Below, in pieces: positions 23,482 to 33,700 of a stretch of DNA of 37,156 bases. Numbering within the stretch: the first letter of the stretch is position 1; every line of letters begins with the position of its first letter. The notes beneath the pieces are model-generated. The model searched no databases, was not told where the DNA came from, and saw only the letters and a list, made by a program, of their open reading frames with translations. Made by a program: the position numbers and the translations under genes. The stretch comes from Ichthyophonus hoferi. Lineage: Eukaryota > Opisthokonta > Ichthyosporea > Ichthyophonida > Ichthyophonidae. The DNA is taken from the NCBI GenBank assembly GCA_002751075.1, contig NAOQ01000038.1:236646-273801 (forward strand). Reading direction: 5' to 3'.

Positions 23482-23752
23482 TGTCAAATATAGCTACATA
23501 TGTAACATTGGTAAGGTAACCTATAGTTATAATTATCTAATCAATTAATGCTGGGCTCTAAAGTATTATAAATATATAATGCTATATTTAAAAGGCTCAA
23601 CAGGGTTCTTTCTGAGACAGATTAAAGACTCCTGATTCTGCAGTGATACTGAATAAATGCAATACAGTTTTTATCCTCAATTCTCTGCTTACAATAATCA
23701 GCCGCCACCCTGAACATAGGTGAAATAATTCCTACACAGGCTGAAATTGACA
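23482..23752 (+). mobile_element. Solo LTR, dispersed family 1, copy C (best preserved)
   Basis: This 271-bp plus-strand copy begins TGTCAA and ends TTGACA, an exact 6-bp terminal inverted repeat with the TG...CA ends typical of LTRs. Inside are the AATTAATGCTGGGCTC block, a TATA-like region, TCTGAGACAGATTAAAG, the polyadenylation signal in ACTGAATAAATG, and CTCTGCTTACAATAATCAGC. It has the same length as copy A. The flanks (CTGTA and CTAGA) are at best a weak target-site duplication. It is a fossil with no internal region attached. Confidence 0.78.
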
Positions 23753-24266
23753 CTAGACATAAATTTTATGTTTCCTTTTAAAAACAGTCAGACCAGCTGA
23801 CATACTCAAACACTGAGGACAATGATTGTAATGATTAACTGAATATGGATAAATAAGGTACTTGAATAGTGTTCTTTAAACAAAAATATAGCAGAATATG
23901 ACAGATATTACTAGATAAACATTATATATAGGCTACTGCAACGTTTCCGAGATTGTAGAAACAAAAGATTTTGTACTTACTTATGTACAAGTAAACCGCC
24001 TCGCAATTACTCATTATAAATGTCTTTATATTTGAATATACTTATGTACAAGTTGATACTGACATATATATACCAATGCTCTATCAAGGGCTAATGGGAA
24101 ATGCGTTAGGATGCTAATGATATCTAACATCTTCACGAATGAAAAATAAATGCAATCTTTAAAATACCTAACTTGCCGTGTTTGTGGCAAAATATCCATA
24201 CATAACTGCAACCATATAAACCAATCACACAACTGCAGTAGAAAATGATATTATTTAACCCAATCA
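23753..24266. other. 3' flank of the Trm10 gene
   Basis: Sequence downstream of the Trm10 stop codon on the minus strand, AT-rich, with no supported gene. It probably includes the Trm10 3' UTR. Confidence 0.4.
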
Positions 24267-27200
24267 TTATATCCGATCTTTCTCCTTCTCGGATTTACCC
24301 TCCTCGGATTTATCTTCCTCGGCTTTACCCTCCTCGGATTTGCCTTCCTCCACAGTTAGATTCATCTTTATGTCATCGGTGTTACCACTCCCAGTATCAT
24401 CATTCTCTGATATGACCTCGACACCCTTTCGCTGGGGAATGACGTTTAAAAATGCTTTCTGCCAATCACGGGTGTTCACCCACTCCAATAAAATTTCATA
24501 CACTGTGGTGTGGTGTAGTGACAAGTAAAGGGATTGGATAATTAAAATTATGATATGATAATAGAATAATAATGAGAGCATGCATGTATGTATGTAGGTA
24601 TACACCACATAATATACACATTACATACCATGATTAATAGTTAACACCTTTCTACTGGCCAGCTTTATATAGTCACCAATAGGAAGCTGTGCATGTGCAA
24701 TGCCTTGATCAATCGCCCTCTGGTATGCCACACCCTAATGGATCTTACTGATTAGATTGGAGAGAAGTGAGAAATCAAAGAGCATCCTCAAGAACAGGGT
24801 AAAGGTAAGATACAAGAGATATAGAGAGGGTATATGGGGGGAATATAGAGGATAAAGAGAAAGGATAGAGGAGAGATATAGATAGGATAGAGAAGGGGGA
24901 TATAAATGGAGTATACAGAGGGTACATAGAGATAGGGTAAAGAGGATAGAGTAATGGAGAGGGAGTAGAGAAAGGGGGTATATAGATAATATAAAGGGGA
25001 ATATAGAGAAAATAGAGGGGCATATAAATGAGATGTGTAGAGGATATATGAAAGAAGGGAGAAAGAAAAGCAAGAACACATATACAAGTAACTAGTATTA
25101 ACATAGGGGAGAATATGGGTTAACCCATAACTGTATATTACATTAAATATCGAAATAGCACTATATATGTATATATATACACATACACGCATAATTATGA
25201 ACACAGTCAAATAACTCTATCCATCTAGCTACCTATCTAAACATAGTCAGATAGATTTACAATTCCCCACAGTTCTCTACATATCATGATCATACCTTGT
25301 GATGGTTGTGATCAACCAATCCACCAATGATATAGACCTTGTCGGTGTCCAACTCTTTGAGTACATTGGGTGAATCTGTAGTGCTGTCCTATAAGCATAT
25401 GAAAATATATCTCGATATATATTTACATACATATATATATATACCAACAATAACGAGATAATGATAACAGATACACCAATAATAATAACATACCGGATGT
25501 CAGGTAGACCAACTCCTCTTTCTTAAACACATCTAGGTAGCTCTCTGCACTCATCTTAATCTGTGGGTTGTTACGGTTAGGATCCATCTATCTGCCTAGG
25601 GTATACAGGAGGTCTAGGTATAATACATATTCATGTATGTATGTATAGGTAGGGTGAGAGAGATGGGTGTATATGTGAAGGTATTTATCTATAGAAATAA
25701 ATATCCATATATATGATCCACTCCGTATTAAGTACCACATTATAAATTGTATACATATATATACATACAGAAAACAAAAAAAAACAAAAAATTTGAAACA
25801 ATTTTTTTATAAAAAAATCCAACCCAATGGGCACAGGAGTTACATACATAAATATATACAATGACCACTCACATCCCATCCTTTATAATCGGGCTCCTTA
25901 TCTAATAGTCCTTGCAACCTAGGGCCTATAGAAGTTATGTAGTACTGGAGAGGCTCTTCACTGCGGCGATTAACACTGTAACAACGTTGGGCTTGCTTGG
26001 CTACCTTTTTAAGGTCCTGGGGTCATGTATGATTGGTATATTAAAAATTGGCATGATTTTTTTTTAAAAAAAAAAGATTCTGCATTGGAGTATTAAAATT
26101 TATTAAAGATCAATGCCTTTCAAAAATTAGGAGCCTAGAAAGGCGGGGGAGGGTCCATAAAAAATAAAAAATAATAGGATATGAAATAATGTAAAGGTGG
26201 AAAGAGAAATTAACTTGAAAGAGGAAGAGAAAAGAAAAGACAAAAAAAAGAAAAGAAAGAAAAGGCAAAGAAAAGGCAAAGAAAAGAGCAAATAAACAAA
26301 TACATATATATATATATATATATATGTGCAAAGAAAACCTACACCATCAGTCATAAAACCCTCCCAATCAGCATCAATGACCACCCTGTGAGTCTCCTTA
26401 GCTTCACTCATTAATTTAAATTTCTTTTTGTTTGGTAGAACAGGCGCATCGGGGTCAGCTGTAAGTTTAAGAGGCTGGTTAGGGGGGTCTTTGTGCTACC
26501 ATTTGAAATTTACAAAGGTAATACAATGTATATACTTAAATATTCGTATATTGCTATATATTTCGGGAAAACATAGTACTGCGGGGTCTGTTAAATTATT
26601 TATATCATTAGAGAGTTTTGGATTGTCCAATATATATCAGCTAAGTAGGCTTTGTATATGTACTATACATAATTTTTAACCAAACAAGTTTTGCATATTT
26701 ATCCTAGATAATTAAAAAGGCAACGATAGAAATATGGTGGCGAGATACACGTTGGTCCAATTATTAACGGCTAATAATTTTAATATAATAATTGATCCAA
26801 TGAATAATACATGATCATGTTCTCATAGCAGTACTAGACCCATTGATTGGAGATCTACCTGTCATATACATACTTATCTCTATCACAATACAATATATAT
26901 ATTATTCATAACTACACAACATGTTTTATTATTGAATTAACTGGTGTTTGTGTGTGTACGTTTGCTTGTGTGTGAACAGATATATGTATATGGGCGTATG
27001 TGTGATGATAATATACAAATAAAATAAACAAAAAGGAACGTATGCATGTATGATAAAATTAATAATTAAACCAATAATTCGATAACATTATTAACACTAC
27101 ATTGATTCAACTAATGAATCACAACTCAATAATATATAGGTATATATATACCTGTAAGTAAAAACTCCCACTCCTACATACCCTGTCGCTCAAGCTCTCT

Positions 27201-28523
27201 TTTATTTGCTTTGGCCTGTTTCTTTTTCTGTTTTCTCTTCTCGGCCCTCAGACCCCTGTTTGCCTGCAATCGCAATAATTATGCATAATTAAATTAATTA
27301 ATGGATCATAGCATTGCTTGGCGATTACATGATTTGCGTTATAGCGTTAGTACCTGGACCATCGATCAAATACATACTTAAACTATACTAAAGTACTAAT
27401 ATATTAGTATATGCTGCCATTATAGATGGTTAATGACTGGGACTAGAGCGTGTTTGTGTTTGTCCTAAAAACTTGGCAAATCACATTTTTACATAATAGA
27501 AAAATGCTAAATAGTGCCTTCTTAAGAAGATAGTTAAAAACCATGCTGTCAATCGCATAATTGGCTTAAATTAAGCGCAATTTTTTACGTAAACAAAAGC
27601 ATAAACATGCGATTATAACTGCAAACAATGGTCAAATATACTTTTAAAATATAATGCAGCAACGTGCTAATTCTAACCATCACATAACAAGACAGTCATA
27701 AAATTTGCGCATGGGGTAGTCCAATAGAGAGAAGAAATATATAACCATATATAGAAAATATACCTCCTCGCATCACTGCAGACACCATATAAAACGACTG
27801 TAAATCAATATATATATAGGTAGGTAGAAAACTAAGAAACTTAATAAGTAATCCTTTTCAATACTGGTCCTATTCAACCTTTAAATAAGTGAGCATGTTA
27901 TATGTATATATACAATACCACTACAAGTACAAATGTAAACAAACTGAAACGCAAATATAGGAATGTATATTCTCCATTGTGTAGTAATCTCCTGTCCCAT
28001 CTTATCATATTCCTCCTACCATACCTTTCAATATTACCTTCCACCACCTCTCTTCCTTTACATAATACAACAAAAACCCAACTCATACATCAAAAGAATA
28101 GTCCCAACTCTCCCTTCCCCGCTTCTCTCTTCATCTTATTCTGTTCTCTTTCTCTCCCACTCACTTTCTCTTTCTTTCTCACTCACAAACTTTTCCATTA
28201 TCTTTCTTCATACGCTCCCTTCTCTTTACCTACAAACACAGTCAATCCTATCCTATCCGTTCAAATAACCTAGCCCCTTATCCTTTATTATTAACTCCAA
28301 ACAACTCAACCCTCAACCATACCTCCCACTTCTGGTCCTTCAATAGTCTCTTCCTAGCGTTCTTAGACAACGTAACCGGGACATCAGGATCAGTGGTCGT
28401 CTCTGTCTTCTCCACCTCCTCTATTACCAGAGTAGATTTATCTCCCTCTTGTACCTCTGATGTTTGTTCATTTTTTGTAGTAAGCGACTTGCCAACCTCT
28501 ATAGGGGTATCTTGTAGAGACAT
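24267..28523 (-). CDS. TRMT10A: tRNA (guanine(9)-N1)-methyltransferase, Trm10/TRMT10A family, eight exons
   Basis: This SPOUT-fold enzyme transfers a methyl group from S-adenosylmethionine to N1 of guanine 9 in tRNA, in the nucleus or cytosol. The eight minus-strand exons are 28523-28323, 27263-27182, 26458-26343, 26016-25873, 25587-25494, 25375-25296, 24734-24629 and 24502-24267. They total 1,059 nt, giving 352 residues with all phases consistent; human TRMT10A has 339. Residues 1-50 are acidic and low in complexity. [15 protein letters not shown] begins the conserved part and a Lys-rich segment follows ([16 protein letters not shown]). The SPOUT core runs from about [14 protein letters not shown] through [22 protein letters not shown] and [14 protein letters not shown] (Asp near 234, matching the conserved Asp of yeast Trm10). 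It continues to [26 protein letters not shown] and IPQRKG. The C-terminal tail is an acidic/Lys repeat of EEGKS-like units. The exon 6 acceptor at 25376 was chosen because it preserves LTSDSPN; an AG 13 bases upstream would shift the frame. TRMT10B is a less likely paralogue assignment. Confidence 0.95.
24785..25065. repeat. Strand-asymmetric purine-rich minisatellite-like tract in Trm10 intron 6
   Basis: About 280 bases of the plus strand are dominated by degenerate GGATAGAG/GGGTATA units with G-runs up to six. The transcript strand is the C/T-rich complement (CTCTATCC-like). It lies about 50-330 bases upstream of the exon 7 acceptor. Its base asymmetry is far stronger than the surrounding AT-rich sequence. 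Confidence 0.7.
26017..26330 (-). repeat. Polypyrimidine and (TA)n tracts in Trm10 intron 3
   Basis: The plus strand carries a GAAAAG/AAAGA-rich purine run at about 26214-26290 and a TA dinucleotide run at 26303-26325. In the transcript this is a long T/C tract between the donor at 26342 and the acceptor at 26017. A T/A mirror run lies near 26056-26075. Confidence 0.6.
27990..28260 (-). repeat. Purine-rich transcript tract in Trm10 intron 1
   Basis: Here the plus strand is C/T-rich (CTTTCTC and CTCCC units), so the Trm10 transcript is purine-rich. This is the opposite polarity to the tracts in introns 3 and 6. The plus-strand frames across it (27902-28273) are Leu/Ser/Thr-rich translations of the tract and are not genes. 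Confidence 0.6.
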
Positions 28524-29216
28524 GGTAACAACTGCTAAGGCGCTAGAGGCAGAATATGTTTGTTTATAGGCATGTTATTAAAACATATGGTTATAGTTCA
28601 AAATTTCCAATTCACAGTGGCAGCAAATATATCTTGGGATAATTTGTGACATCCTGCAATCCCCTACGTTTGTGTTGAATATATAACGGAATTCTACGAT
28701 TGCATAAATAATATGGAATATCCTGCTATAAACGTGCGAATGCATACGATATCAAAGAATATCCGGTTTATATTTTTATTATAATTGCTATATTGATAAA
28801 TAAAACGCAATTAATATGGTAAAAGGGAAGAGATTTTGCAGGTACTTTCTTAATAGATATGTAAAAGAAAGCAATTTCGCATTTCTTTCTGATAAAAGAA
28901 ATGACAATAATGCAAAGCTTGTGTAAAGTGAAAATATGTGTTTATATTTTCGAGAGTGTGATATAAACTGAATTTGGGGGTGAATATTCGAATGGTAGGA
29001 ATAAAAAAGATGTGTTGATAAAATTAGAAACAGACACCAGTAAAAACTCAGCATTCAAAATAAACAATAGGCTAAATTTAAAGGTAAAGAGAAAATTACA
29101 ATAGTTCTTCTGGTAGCTATTATTTAGACTATTGAATAATACTTTAGAGCAGTAAGGAGTGTATGTTATTATAACACTGCAATAACGGTGATCAACAAAA
29201 AACAATTGATAAAAGT
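28524..29216. other. Region between the Trm10 start and the tRNA gene
   Basis: This should hold the Trm10 promoter and 5' UTR. Minus-strand frames at 28788-29205 are Phe/Leu/Ser-rich and overlap one another in different frames, so they look like chance. No motif was confidently recognised. Confidence 0.4.
29211..29214 (-). terminator. Pol III terminator of tRNA-Val
   Basis: Four T residues on the tRNA's strand begin two bases after its 3' end, the usual Pol III stop signal in its minimal form. Confidence 0.7.
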
Positions 29217-29289
29217 GATCTCGTCCAGGATCGAACTGGAGACCTCATGCGTGTGAAGCATGCGTGATAACCAACTACACCACGAGACC
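29217..29289 (-). tRNA. tRNA-Val(CAC)
   Basis: This 73-nt minus-strand tRNA folds into a full cloverleaf. The acceptor stem GGTCTCG pairs with CGAGATC with one G-U pair. The D-arm contains AGTTGG, the anticodon stem is CATGC/GCATG, and the loop TTCACAC gives anticodon CAC. The T-arm contains GTTCGATCC, serving as the B box. There is no intron and CCA is not encoded. A TTTT run two bases past the 3' end (29211-29214) fits a Pol III terminator. Position 9 is G. Confidence 0.96.
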
Positions 29290-30374
29290 GTTAACAGTTG
29301 AAGTTATTATTGCATATTGGTAATCATGCATCACTATAAATGAAGGTGAAGGGTTTTTTAAAAACATGTATGGATAAGGGGAAAAAATAAAAACCAGTAA
29401 ATTGATAAAACTTTTCTTTATTACAGGATCATTATGGTTATTAATAATATAATAATATATTATATAATGTATGCGTTTTTTAAAAATAAAATAAAAATAA
29501 AGTCTATTATCTAGAAACTGGATGCCACCATAGGCATAATTTCTTTACAAAAAAATGCGCTTATGTATGCTACAGATTGTATAAATATAAACTATACACT
29601 TAGCATATGAATACTATGCAAGTATTTATGGCTTTTAATATCATTTTAATATCTTGGAAACCATATATGTATGTAATGCAATCTGATGTGTGAGAACTTT
29701 CACAATCAATGAAAATGTTAATTCATATGATCATGCTTCAAACTTAACCTGTTATAGTACCGTAAAATTATTATGATAACAGGGTGTTTATAATGCATAT
29801 TGAAAACAAAACTAGTGCAAGTGTTTTTAGGTCTATTTTTAGTTGATCGTAAGAACCATTGGTATCTCTAACATCTGGTAATGATTATATTAATATTAAA
29901 ACTTTATTAACACTTTCTAAAGCTCACGCTTTTGGTTAGGCAATAGAAAGATCTTTAATTTCTGTTGGAAATAGTAAGTAGAGGCAGAAGCGTTCTTGTG
30001 ACCTGTATTTATTCGTTTAGAAAGGGAGAGAATACCAAACTAAGGGGCGTTTTAACGTGTCCCCTTGCATACACGGAGTACGGATATATTAGGACACATT
30101 TTCATTATGAAACAAGTCTGCAGGACTTGCCATAGGCAGGATGCATAAGCAATTGTGCTATCCGGACCCAAAACATACAATCACACATTTTATGTATTGA
30201 CCAATAAACTTACCTAATTATGAACGTTGGCTAGATATGTGATAATACTTGCTAAGAATATTAAATGTTTATAGCTACATAAAGAAATAACCAAATTAAT
30301 TAAATATTCCTGTTTTAACACGGATTCATATTGTTTGTGGGTAGTATTACCGATGCGTTCCAATGTGAGGAAGC
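29290..30374. other. Intergenic, no gene seen
   Basis: AT-rich sequence upstream of the tRNA gene up to the inverted Gag-like repeat. It has no supported coding frame. A TTATTAATAATATAATAATATATTATATAA-type run, low in complexity, lies near 29437-29467. Confidence 0.45.
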
Positions 30375-30955
30375 CTCACTTGCGTTTGTAGGACTCGACC
30401 GCATGGATAATTGTTTTGCCAGGAGGCAAATTCTTCATTTTGTGCCTCCAACCAAGCGACCGCACTTTCATATTTAGGTAAGTTGTAAATAATTGGAAGA
30501 ATGACGGCCGTAATCGAATCATCATGCATTTGAGGGATGGTACCATGTAGCTTGGTGGCAGCAGCTTTGAATTGTGCTATGAACGTAGAGGCTAACTTGT
30601 TCCTTTCCACTTTGATGCTGAGGGAATTGTCATGCTATTCCGCAATAATGTTGGCGGAGGTTATTCCAAAGACCTTGGACAGTTTTGCCATCTTGCCAAA
30701 AACAAATTCATCGGAGTTAGCGTCTTTGAGAGTAGCATACTCACGTTTTGGCATGCCTATCATGCTATTTGGGTAGTAATACAACACGCCAAACGCTCTT
30801 CAACACAATGAGCACTACCTGCCTGAATATATTAACGTTCCTTAACAGTTGGAGCATTTTGGTAGCGTGTGGTATATCCCTCATATGCAATGAAAACATA
30901 AAGGTCTTTACTCCACTGGTAGTAAAGGTATCCACTGATTGTTGATTGCCAAAAA
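30375..30955 (-). mobile_element. Copia-type Gag-like remnant, left arm of an inverted repeat
   Basis: This is a minus-strand fossil. The stretch at 30347-30610 carries FIAQFKAAATKL and YNLPKYESAVAWLEAQNEEF. These resemble the UBN2-type Gag of Ty1/copia retrotransposons, in which a short helix pair is followed by a conserved LP.YE block. The whole arm matches 31008-31556 in inverted orientation. The copy is broken and its divergence from the other arm suggests it is old. The assignment to copia rests on motif resemblance only. Confidence 0.5.
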
Positions 30956-31007
30956 ATCTTTGTAGGATCAATGGGCAATGGACACCTGGTAAGATTTTCC
31001 GCCAACC

Positions 31008-31556
31008 TACAATCAACACTTATCTTTATTATCGGTGGAGTACAAACCTGGGTGTCTTCACTGCATATGAGGGATGTACTTCATGCTATTATAATGTTTA
31101 ATTCCTTAAAGAATGTCAATATATTTGGGCGAATAATACTCATGGTATTGAGAACGTCTGGCATATACAATCTCAACTGCATGATAAGCACACCAGAACG
31201 TGAGCATACTAGTCTAGAAGATAATCCTCACGAATTCATTTATAAAAAAAATCACAAAACTGGCCAAGGTTTTCAGCATAACTTCTGCTAATATTATTGC
31301 AGGATGGCATGACAATTTCCTGAAAAATGACATTGAAATGTGTAAGTTAGCCTATAAATTTATGGCACGATTCAAAGCTGTTATTACCCTTACCAAGCTA
31401 CCTGGTATCATCAATCAGATACATGATGATTCGATTTTGGCTGCAACTCTTCAGGTTATTTACAACATGCCTAGGTATGAAGCTGTGATCGCTTGGTTGG
31501 AGGCACAAAATGACGAATTCCCCTACTGGAAACAGTTATCCGCGCCGTCGAGTCCT
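31008..31556 (+). mobile_element. Copia-type Gag-like remnant, right arm of an inverted repeat
   Basis: This plus-strand fossil is related to the left arm. Shared blocks include TGCATATGAGGGAT near 31063, AATGTCAATATATTTGG-like sequence, and the Gag-like YNMPRYEAVIAWLEAQNDEF near 31460-31520. Like its partner it is incomplete and broken. The two arms are separated by about 50 bases and point away from each other. Confidence 0.5.
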
Positions 31557-31613
31557 ATGAAAGCACCACAGATCGCTATAATTTCTTACCAGGTTTTTTT
31601 AAGTAAATAAAAT

Positions 31614-31868
31614 GTTGGAACTTAAATATAGTATTTGTTACAATTACATGGTCATAGGGAATAAATCCAGTTCACGGCTGCTGATTAGTCAAAAAGGACG
31701 AAAAAAATTCACACATGACATAACAGAACCAATTATAATGGTCACATCATTTTAATTTAGTAATTTTCCATTTTTATTGGTATTTAGCATGATTTAAACG
31801 CTTCCAATTGCCCAACTTTGTAACATTTAGTATTAGATTCTAGCACTGGCTGCTAAGTAGGTATGTAA
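31614..31868 (+). mobile_element. LTR-like direct repeat, 5' copy (family 2)
   Basis: This repeat of about 255 bp begins TGTTGGA and is matched along its length by 32824-33080, including TTTGTTACAATTACATGGTCAT-like and AATTATAATGGTCA blocks. Together with the second copy it bounds a short interior. It starts directly after the Gag-like remnant. It is a diverged and therefore old fossil. Confidence 0.6.
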
Positions 31869-32823
31869 GTAATTATATCACCTTATCTCAGGGTAGCTCC
31901 ACTTATGTTTTTTTATAATAGAGTTCATACTAAATGCGCAGCAATCTGTTCTTCTATCCTCTTAAATAAAGGACAGTCAACCTTCATCTATAGATTATTT
32001 CATCCCATAGTTCCAATTATAATAGGGTTATGGTCCTTTGTTACACTTCTACTGCACCACTCTACTGTTTGGAAAACTGCCACAAAATTTACAGAACTCT
32101 GCCCCCTGTTATTAGAAGTGTTGTTTCATTGACCGTCAACCACTCAAGAAAAGGCAAGAGCTGCCACCTGAGCTAGACATTAGCCATCCTTGCTTGAATT
32201 CTTCTTACATCATTCCTGCCATAACACTAACTCTCATCAGCATGCAACTGTAACAATAAATGAGACTTACATTTTCTTGTGCAGTAACATGCTATTCAAG
32301 GCTATATACCTAGGCCATCTGATCAAGAAGGATATTAATTTTACTTTTCAGGGAAAGCTTCTGAGCAAAAGGAACATACATGACCCTGAACTGGTCCCCA
32401 GTGGTGACAATCCCCAGGACCTTTCCACTACCTGCCCAACCTAATATCAATAGGCTACTTTCAGCGAGGCTCAATGGCTAGCACAGTGCAAATTGAGCTC
32501 CCCCCTTGCAGTACTAACTTTCTTCAATTCAAACCTTCTTGACTACCCATCTACTAAGGGAACCATCCTATACACAACAAAAAAAGGATGCTTTACAATT
32601 TCTTGCCACAAATTTTGTTCCATTTCTATTGTCACATGATTAATCTCTGAACCAATTATGGGGCCAATTCAATAAAATTCATATGACTGATTATGAACTT
32701 CATTCACTTAACTGTGCGAAAGGCCTTAATGCCCCCCAATGCAGCCAATTCCTAACATTTGAATATTTAAGCTCTCTTTATTTTTTTAACCATTTGCTAA
32801 GCTTACCATGGTCAATAAGGGAG
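31869..32823 (+). mobile_element. Interior between the LTR-like repeats
   Basis: About 955 bases separate the two direct repeats, far too short for gag-pol. Two plus-strand frames (31905-32132 and 32190-32444) show no recognisable retroelement domain. It ends in a purine-rich AATAAGGGAG directly before the 3' repeat, where a polypurine tract is expected. This could be a non-autonomous short LTR element or a much-deleted one. The element is broken or non-coding and old. Confidence 0.45.
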
Positions 32824-33080
32824 TGTTGGAGCTGAAATATTGTATCTGTTACAATCACATGATCATTGTGAATAATCCAGTTAATATCTTCTGATTGGCT
32901 AAAAAAGAATAACAAAAGAAATTCACATGGGATAATAAAAGGAATTATAATGGTCAAGTTATTTTAATTTAGCAATTGATTGTTTTTGTTGGCACTTACC
33001 ACAATTTAAATGCTTTTAATTACCCACCTTTGAAGTTTCTACTATTGAATCCTAATGTTTGTTATCAAGTAGGTGTTACA
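32824..33080 (+). mobile_element. LTR-like direct repeat, 3' copy (family 2)
   Basis: This 257-bp copy begins TGTTGGAGC and ends GTGTTACA, so it has TG...CA ends. A polypurine-like AATAAGGGAG precedes it. Sequence similarity to 31614-31868 is clear but imperfect. Confidence 0.62.
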
Positions 33081-33700
33081 ATCAGATATTTTGATCAAAT
33101 ATTGTGATCATATGTGATCTCATGAATACCAGACCTTCTGATTAAAATCACATAACATCATACGTCCCAAGGTTTCAACAATTTGGGAGTGCCAAGAGCA
33201 AACGGAATAGTGACTTTTCCCATACCCCAGCAAGGCAGGCATTATAATATAATCAGTCCAGATATATAGTTAATATCATAATAGTCCAGGCTTCTACACA
33301 TAAAAAAGTTAGAAAATAGAAGTGTTATCTTAATGACTTTATTTGGCACATTATTATTAGCAAAAAATGCAATGTACTCAGTGTTCTTATATTTATAATA
33401 AACCAAGTCTTGATTTAATTAAGAACCAATTATAACATATAGTATATATAGAGCTTTGATATCTAGGATTAAACATTTGGCTAAATAATCATTTTACATA
33501 TAAAAGAAATCTGGCTGTACTAGCGCACTTTATGGTTCTAAACACGCTATACAATTAGAAACAATTAGAAAATCTACCCAGGACATAACAATTATAAATA
33601 AACCAATCTATTAGCAGGCATCCAACTAAAGCAACAAAATTAATGCACCCAAATCAAGATTAATCTGAATAACTGTACCCAAAGACCCCAAGAAGAATTA
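33081..33700. other. Intergenic, no gene seen
   Basis: AT-rich sequence between the LTR-like element and the broken coding region. ATCA-rich palindromic blocks at about 33080-33125 (TGATCAAATATTGTGATCA-like) are the only structure noted. Confidence 0.4.

Noticed and set aside
24735-25210. Three overlapping Leu/Pro/Ser/Tyr-rich minus-strand frames resembling membrane proteins
   Set aside because: All three arise from the pyrimidine-rich minisatellite in Trm10 intron 6, which is open in every frame.
25375-25494. Apparent frame break between Trm10 exons 5 and 6
   Set aside because: The mismatch vanishes when the acceptor 13 bases downstream is used; this restores the conserved LTSDSPN sequence and a consistent phase.
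26110-26411. Phe/Leu-rich minus-strand frames resembling a transmembrane protein
   Set aside because: They translate a T/C-rich intron tract read through from the real Trm10 exon 3 at 26343-26458.
27902-28273. Plus-strand 123-codon frame
   Set aside because: It lies wholly in Trm10 intron 1 and reflects a C/T-rich tract; composition is Ser/Leu/Thr/Pro-only and two frames are open at once.
28788-29205. Possible gene beside the tRNA
   Set aside because: The two frames overlap in different phases, are dominated by Phe/Leu/Ser, and have no motif or splice context.
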